Shown: one piece after another, positions 60,368-64,000 of the stretch
Layout of the letters: every line of letters begins with the position of its first letter
Numbering within the stretch: the stretch's first letter is position 1
NCBI RefSeq assembly: GCF_014189505.1
Contig: NZ_CP050301.1
Span: 503,501-567,500 of the forward strand
Source of the DNA: Phyllobacterium sp. 628
Lineage (GTDB): Bacteria; Pseudomonadota; Alphaproteobacteria; Rhizobiales; Rhizobiaceae
Direction of reading: 5' to 3'
Length of the DNA stretch: 64,000 bases
Notes under the pieces: model-generated
Told to the model about the DNA's origin: nothing
The model's input: the letters and a program-made list of their open reading frames with translations, nothing else
The model's database searches: none
Position numbers and translations under genes: made by a program

Positions 60368-61491
60368 TTTTCCTGTTACGGGCGCATGACGATGCTTTCC
60401 CCCTCTTCAAACCGGTGGCCTTCACCAATTGCCCCGGTTGGGGGGATGACAGTCAGCTTGAAGCATTTCGGGCTTTTGAACGCTCAGCCGTGAGGGTTCT
60501 GGAAAAACCCTATAAATCAGGCTCTCTCGGGATTAGCTTTGAAGCTTTGGCGCCAATTTTCACTGATTCACGTGAAACATTGATCGAAAATGATGACCAG
60601 GCCCGGAGTTTTTTCGAAAAATGGTTCCTTCCGGCCCGCCTCGAAAATCCGGAGACTGGGCATGGTTTTGTCACCGGCTTCTATGAGCCGGAAGTTGTTG
60701 CCTCGCCTGTCCGTACGGAGCGCTTTGCCATACCCTTCCTGAGCCGCCCGACTGATCTGGTTGATGTCGATGAAAGCAACCGGCCTGAAGGGTTTGATCC
60801 ATATTTCGCTTTCGCCCGGCGAACATCAGATGGTCTTATCGAGTATTTTGATCGCCGCGCCATCGAAAGCGGCGCACTTGACGGCCAGAATCTGGAAATT
60901 GCCTTTGTCGAGAATCCTGTCGATGCTTTTTTCATCCATGTCCAAGGGGCTGCCCGTTTGAAAATGATCGACGGGCATTTGCGCAGGATTACCTATGCAG
61001 CAAAAACGGGTCATCGCTTTACCGGGATTGGCCGGATCCTTCTGGACCGCGGCGAGATTGCGCCGGAAAATATGTCGATGCAGTCCATTCGCCAGTGGCT
61101 GGCCGGGCATCCGGGCGAAGCCCAAGACCTCATGTGGAACAACCGTTCCTATATTTTCTTCCGCGAAGCAGTCGTAGAAGACGAGGGGCTTGGTCCTCTC
61201 GCAGCCGCCAAAGTACCTTTAAGTGCCGGTCGCTCAATGGCTGTCGACCGGCTCCTGCACACATTTGGCACGCCCTTCTATGTTTCTGCACCCAGCCTGA
61301 CAGCGTTTGGCGGAAAAGCATTTGCCCGGCTGATGATCGCGCAGGATACGGGTTCCGCTATCGTAGGTCCCGCGCGCGGTGACCTCTTTGCCGGTTCCGG
61401 CGATGCAGCCGGTGACATTGCTGGCGGTATCAGTCATGCCGCTGATTTTTACGCGCTGGTGCCACGCTCATTGTTGGCAGCAAGCGAATGA
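60364..61491 (+). CDS. mltA: Membrane-bound lytic murein transglycosylase A
   Basis: 375-residue MltA-type transglycosylase. Domain features: GFYEPEVVASP, RIDGHL-like MIDGHLRRITYAAKTGHRFTGIG, and DTGSAIVGPARGDLFAGSGDAAGDIAGGI with the catalytic Asp. Starts at TTG overlapping the timA stop (TTGA); no lipobox or clear signal peptide is seen, which is usual for this group. A parS site lies near its codon 70. Confidence 0.92.
   Translation: MIFLLRAHDDAFPLFKPVAFTNCPGWGDDSQLEAFRAFERSAVRVLEKPYKSGSLGISFEALAPIFTDSRETLIENDDQARSFFEKWFLPARLENPETGHGFVTGFYEPEVVASPVRTERFAIPFLSRPTDLVDVDESNRPEGFDPYFAFARRTSDGLIEYFDRRAIESGALDGQNLEIAFVENPVDAFFIHVQGAARLKMIDGHLRRITYAAKTGHRFTGIGRILLDRGEIAPENMSMQSIRQWLAGHPGEAQDLMWNNRSYIFFREAVVEDEGLGPLAAAKVPLSAGRSMAVDRLLHTFGTPFYVSAPSLTAFGGKAFARLMIAQDTGSAIVGPARGDLFAGSGDAAGDIAGGISHAADFYALVPRSLLAASE
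60564..60579. promoter_or_regulatory. parS site 4 (one mismatch), inside mltA
   Basis: TGATTCACGTGAAACA matches the consensus at 15 of 16 positions; encodes D-S-R-E-T in mltA. It lies about 6 kb on the far side of oriC. Confidence 0.8.
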
Positions 61492-62048
61492 AACGCTCCA
61501 AAGACGAATTTACTAACTCTGAAGACCGGATTCTCTGGGAAAAAGTCGCGAAGTCCACGCGTCCGTTGAAGGGCAAAGAAAAGATGAAGTTCCTGCTCGA
61601 TGAGTTCCAGGAACAATCGGAGCTGAGCGCCTCTGCACCAGAGATAATCAAATCAAAGGCGATGCCCACGGTGGCGCCGGCGAAGCCGACTGCCAGTCCG
61701 GCGCACCGGCTGCATCCGATTGATCGCCCCACCCACAAGAAGATTTCGCGCGGGCGGGTTGTCATCGAAGGCCGCATCGATCTGCATGGTCTGACACAAA
61801 GTGAAGCTTATGGCTTGCTGCTTGGATTTCTGCGCCGGGCCCACCAGCGCGAGTTGCGACATGTATTGGTGATCACCGGCAAGGGGTCGTCCATGGGCAG
61901 CGACGGTGTATTGCGCCAGGCTGTGCCAAACTGGTTCACGACGCCGCCATTTCGTGTTCTCGTCAATGGTTATGAGGACGCGGCGCGCAATCATGGCGGG
62001 ACAGGTGCGATCTATGTGCGTATGCGCCGGATGCCGGAGGTTCCATGA
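61488..62048 (+). CDS. Smr/MutS2 domain protein
   Basis: 186 residues. An N-terminal charged half and a C-terminal Smr domain (IDLHGLTQSEAYGLLLGFL ... LVITGKGSSMGSDGVLRQAV), a fold linked to nicking or RNA-cleaving endonucleases. Coupled to mltA (ATGA). Confidence 0.9.
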   Translation: MKRSKDEFTNSEDRILWEKVAKSTRPLKGKEKMKFLLDEFQEQSELSASAPEIIKSKAMPTVAPAKPTASPAHRLHPIDRPTHKKISRGRVVIEGRIDLHGLTQSEAYGLLLGFLRRAHQRELRHVLVITGKGSSMGSDGVLRQAVPNWFTTPPFRVLVNGYEDAARNHGGTGAIYVRMRRMPEVP

Positions 62049-62419
62049 CCCCGTTTGGTGAAAAGTTACGCCAGCTGAGGGATGAACGCGGCGTCTCGCA
62101 GAAAGACATGGCCAAGGCTATCGGCGTCTCTGCTGCTTATCTGTCAGCGCTTGAGCACGGAAGGCGCGGCCAGCCAACTTGGGACAAGCTGCAGCGGATT
62201 ATCCAGTATTTCAATATCATCTGGGATGATGCGGAAGAGTTACAGCGCCTCGCGATGATTTCACACCCGCGTATCACCATTGATACGGGCGGGCTTTCAC
62301 CGGCAGCGACAGAGCTCGCCAATCTCATTGCCGCCCATATAGGCTGCCTGGACAATGACGCTGTTCACGATCTGGTTCGTCAGGTCAAACGCGCAGCAAG
62401 CAAACGAAGTTCCGCTTAA
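62045..62419 (+). CDS. XRE family HTH regulator
   Basis: 124 residues: HTH_3 domain MTPFGEKLRQLRDERGVSQKDMAKAIGVSAAYLSALEHGRRG (about 1-42), then an effector-like C-terminal half. Last gene of the timA-mltA-smr-HTH operon; each start overlaps the preceding stop. Target unknown. Convergent with the DUF1402 gene, overlapping by 4 bp. Confidence 0.91.
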   Translation: MTPFGEKLRQLRDERGVSQKDMAKAIGVSAAYLSALEHGRRGQPTWDKLQRIIQYFNIIWDDAEELQRLAMISHPRITIDTGGLSPAATELANLIAAHIGCLDNDAVHDLVRQVKRAASKRSSA

Positions 62420-63384
62420 AAAAGCGCCTTCAACTGATCAAGCTTGTTGTTGACCAGCCAGCCATAATAGTTTTCTTCCGGCAATTGCGCTGGTTGGCCA
62501 GCAGCAACGCGGCCAGCATTGGCATTGGCGAGTGCCCGGGCCCGCGCATCGGCTCCACCCGTATTGTAGAGCGTCGCCGTAATTCCGGGATTTTTGGAAA
62601 TATCAAAATCCGCTACGCGCCGATAGACATCAATCGATTCCCGGATGGTTGCTGCCATATAGGGGAGGGTGAAATCCGGATCCATGATGGTCTTGTAAAC
62701 ATCGGCGGCACGGTCGGCATCAAGCTTTGGCAGACCGGAATAGCGGTTGACCATGTCGGTCATTTGCAACGCGGTGAGCGGGCTCAACTGGCCGAGACCG
62801 AATGTCTGGCCGGCATAGAAAGGCTGAAAGAATACGGCGGCAAACCGGTTGTTCGTGAATTGCTTGCCACCAACGGTTTTGCCACGGAAATCTGATTCCC
62901 AAACATTTTCGCGGCATGTCCACAAACGCAGGCTGTCCTTGAATTGGGCACATTCGGAAAACTGCGGCCGCTTGATAAAATCGCTGATGTTTTCGCCCTG
63001 ATAATCGAAGCTGATACCCTGTTTTACATAAGAGATGGCTTTGACATAGTAGGTTTGCAGCCGGTCATAGGCATCGACATTGTAGGTATGTTCGCCGACC
63101 AGAGCGCCGACGATGTGAACCGGATCGATGCCATAAGTCTTTGCAACACTTGCAATTTTAGACCGCAGTTTAGGATCGGATTTCAGCAGGTTGTAGATTT
63201 TCTGATACTTCGCCTCATGCGTTGTATTCAGCTCGCCGGTGCGCTTGATCGAGGCGATGGGAATATTCGGCTGGGTCCCATTGCGATTGCCTTCCGGCAC
63301 GATAGTCACGGCCCATACGGGCTGCAACGCTGCGGACAGGGAAAGAAGACAGGTTGTCGCGAGAAGGATCAGATGGCGTTTCAT
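62416..63384 (-). CDS. DUF1402 family periplasmic protein
   Basis: 322 residues with a signal peptide (about 1-25, ending PVWA-VT) and the DUF1402 domain. Features KTYGIDPVHIVGALVGEHTYN and QTFGLGQLSPLTALQMTD recall the lytic-transglycosylase/lysozyme fold, so a cell-wall role is plausible but unproven. Confidence 0.88.
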   Translation of the reverse strand: MKRHLILLATTCLLSLSAALQPVWAVTIVPEGNRNGTQPNIPIASIKRTGELNTTHEAKYQKIYNLLKSDPKLRSKIASVAKTYGIDPVHIVGALVGEHTYNVDAYDRLQTYYVKAISYVKQGISFDYQGENISDFIKRPQFSECAQFKDSLRLWTCRENVWESDFRGKTVGGKQFTNNRFAAVFFQPFYAGQTFGLGQLSPLTALQMTDMVNRYSGLPKLDADRAADVYKTIMDPDFTLPYMAATIRESIDVYRRVADFDISKNPGITATLYNTGGADARARALANANAGRVAAGQPAQLPEENYYGWLVNNKLDQLKALF

Positions 63385-63483
63385 TATCAGTCCAGATTTC
63401 GATCAAGTCATGCGAACGGACGCGCAGCGAGGGTAACGTATAAACACAGCACCCCTTAACAGGTTCCGGCCAGCGTTGCGCGA

Positions 63484-63519
63484 AAATAAAAAATGCCCCC
63501 TCGGAAGTCGAGGGGGCAT
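63484..63519 (-). terminator. Intrinsic terminator of hslU
   Basis: ATGCCCCCTCG / CGAGGGGGCAT stem, 5-base loop, then on the minus strand TTTTTTATTTT. Confidence 0.93.
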
Positions 63520-63557
63520 CGGTAATAAGCTCGTAACGGTGCTTATCTGTCACAGGG

Positions 63558-64000
63558 CTAGAGAATGAAGCGCGAAAGATCCGTGTTCTTTGCAAGATCG
63601 CCAACCGTGTCCCGCACGTATTTCGCGTCTATCTTGTATTCTGCCCCGGCCTTGTCAGGTGCATTGAACGAAATATCGTCGAGCAGGCGTTCCATCACCG
63701 TTTGCAAGCGCCGCGCGCCGATGTTCTCAACCGATGAATTGAGATCGACGGCGATATCAGCCAGCGCATCAATCGCATCATCGGTGATTTCAAGCGTAAC
63801 CTCTTCGGTCGCCAGCAAGGCGATATATTGCTTGAGCAGGCTGGCTTCCGGTTCTGTCAGAATGCGGCGCATGTCGTCCCGGGTCAAAGCGCTCAACTCG
63901 ACGCGGATCGGCAGGCGGCCCTGCAATTCCGGCAGAAGATCAGACGGCTTGGACACGTGGAACGCACCCGATGCTATGAACAGGATATGATCGGTTTTGA
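63558..64000 (-). CDS. hslU: ATP-dependent protease ATPase subunit HslU (N-terminal part beyond window)
   Basis: C-terminal 147 codons. The AAA+ part is seen at [35 protein letters not shown], with sensor 2 near [13 protein letters not shown] and the typical C-terminal SRFIL that docks into HslV. Confidence 0.96.
   Translation of the reverse strand, partial: KTDHILFIASGAFHVSKPSDLLPELQGRLPIRVELSALTRDDMRRILTEPEASLLKQYIALLATEEVTLEITDDAIDALADIAVDLNSSVENIGARRLQTVMERLLDDISFNAPDKAGAEYKIDAKYVRDTVGDLAKNTDLSRFIL

Overview
The window is chromosomal DNA from a Hyphomicrobiales (Rhizobiales) alphaproteobacterium of the Brucella / Ochrobactrum / Phyllobacterium kind. The evidence is the gene content (IalB, DUF2794, DUF1402, DUF1737, a TimA-type Tim44 protein, a PpsR-maf-aroE-coaE-dnaQ-secB block beside hemE), alphaproteobacterial parS and GANTC motifs, and moderately high GC. 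I cannot fix the genus from sequence alone. It is mostly ordinary core genome: I see no prophage, transposase, integrase or CRISPR array.

Layout. 1-2.0 kb: ccmC (partial), ccmB, ccmA (haem export for cytochrome c), with a MITE-like palindromic element between ccmA and ccmB. 2.3-8.4 kb: acnA, a frameshifted DUF1223 gene, a probable minus-strand sRNA, DUF2794, a GNAT, and a BI-1/YbhL membrane protein behind a probable ybhL leader RNA. 8.4-12.4 kb: ybbP-ybbA ABC system divergent from the tesA esterase. 12.6-21.8 kb: mixed housekeeping genes (thpR, LMW phosphatase, phhB, ialB, rlmN, LysE, LysR, tam, PAP2, LLM). 21.9-25.4 kb: argG and an M3 peptidase. 25.4-27.5 kb: an Ohr/OhrR peroxide module with a Tat-exported hydrolase. 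28.0-30.7 kb: a two-component system and a lipoprotein. 30.9-36.3 kb: leuB, an MHS transporter, asd behind what looks like an aspartate-family amino-acid attenuator, and leuD. 36.5-42.0 kb: CoA-ester lyase, small proteins, a minimal zincin, TetR, Trm112-like, Lon-like, CnoX-like, ProX, tRNA-Gly. 42.2-64 kb: the origin-proximal region.

The origin region is the most coherent part. mnmE-mnmG-rsmG-parA-parB and hemE-hemJ-rho lie to the left of a roughly 410-bp AT-rich non-coding segment (54226-54638) with DnaA-box-like 9-mers and clustered GANTC sites, which I call oriC. The block ppsR-maf-aroE-coaE-dnaQ leads away on the other side, followed by secB, fxsA, timA, mltA, smr, a HTH protein, DUF1402 and hslU. 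Four parS sites (two perfect) sit at 45.67, 47.68, 47.73 and 60.57 kb, flanking the origin on both sides.

Most worth a second look: (i) the asd leader, a 39-codon ORF ending in a Thr/Lys/Met-rich tail followed by mutually exclusive hairpins and a U-tract; (ii) the 150-bp, exactly 50-codon Tat-signal segment of the Ohr-linked hydrolase, flanked by a 14-bp direct repeat that includes the ATG, as if an export signal had been inserted in front of a cytoplasmic enzyme; (iii) the candidate sRNA at 5.98-6.13 kb; (iv) the MITE-like element with compensating arm changes; (v) the parS/oriC arrangement, with parS built into coding sequence and a stop codon. No wholly new multi-gene system is evident.
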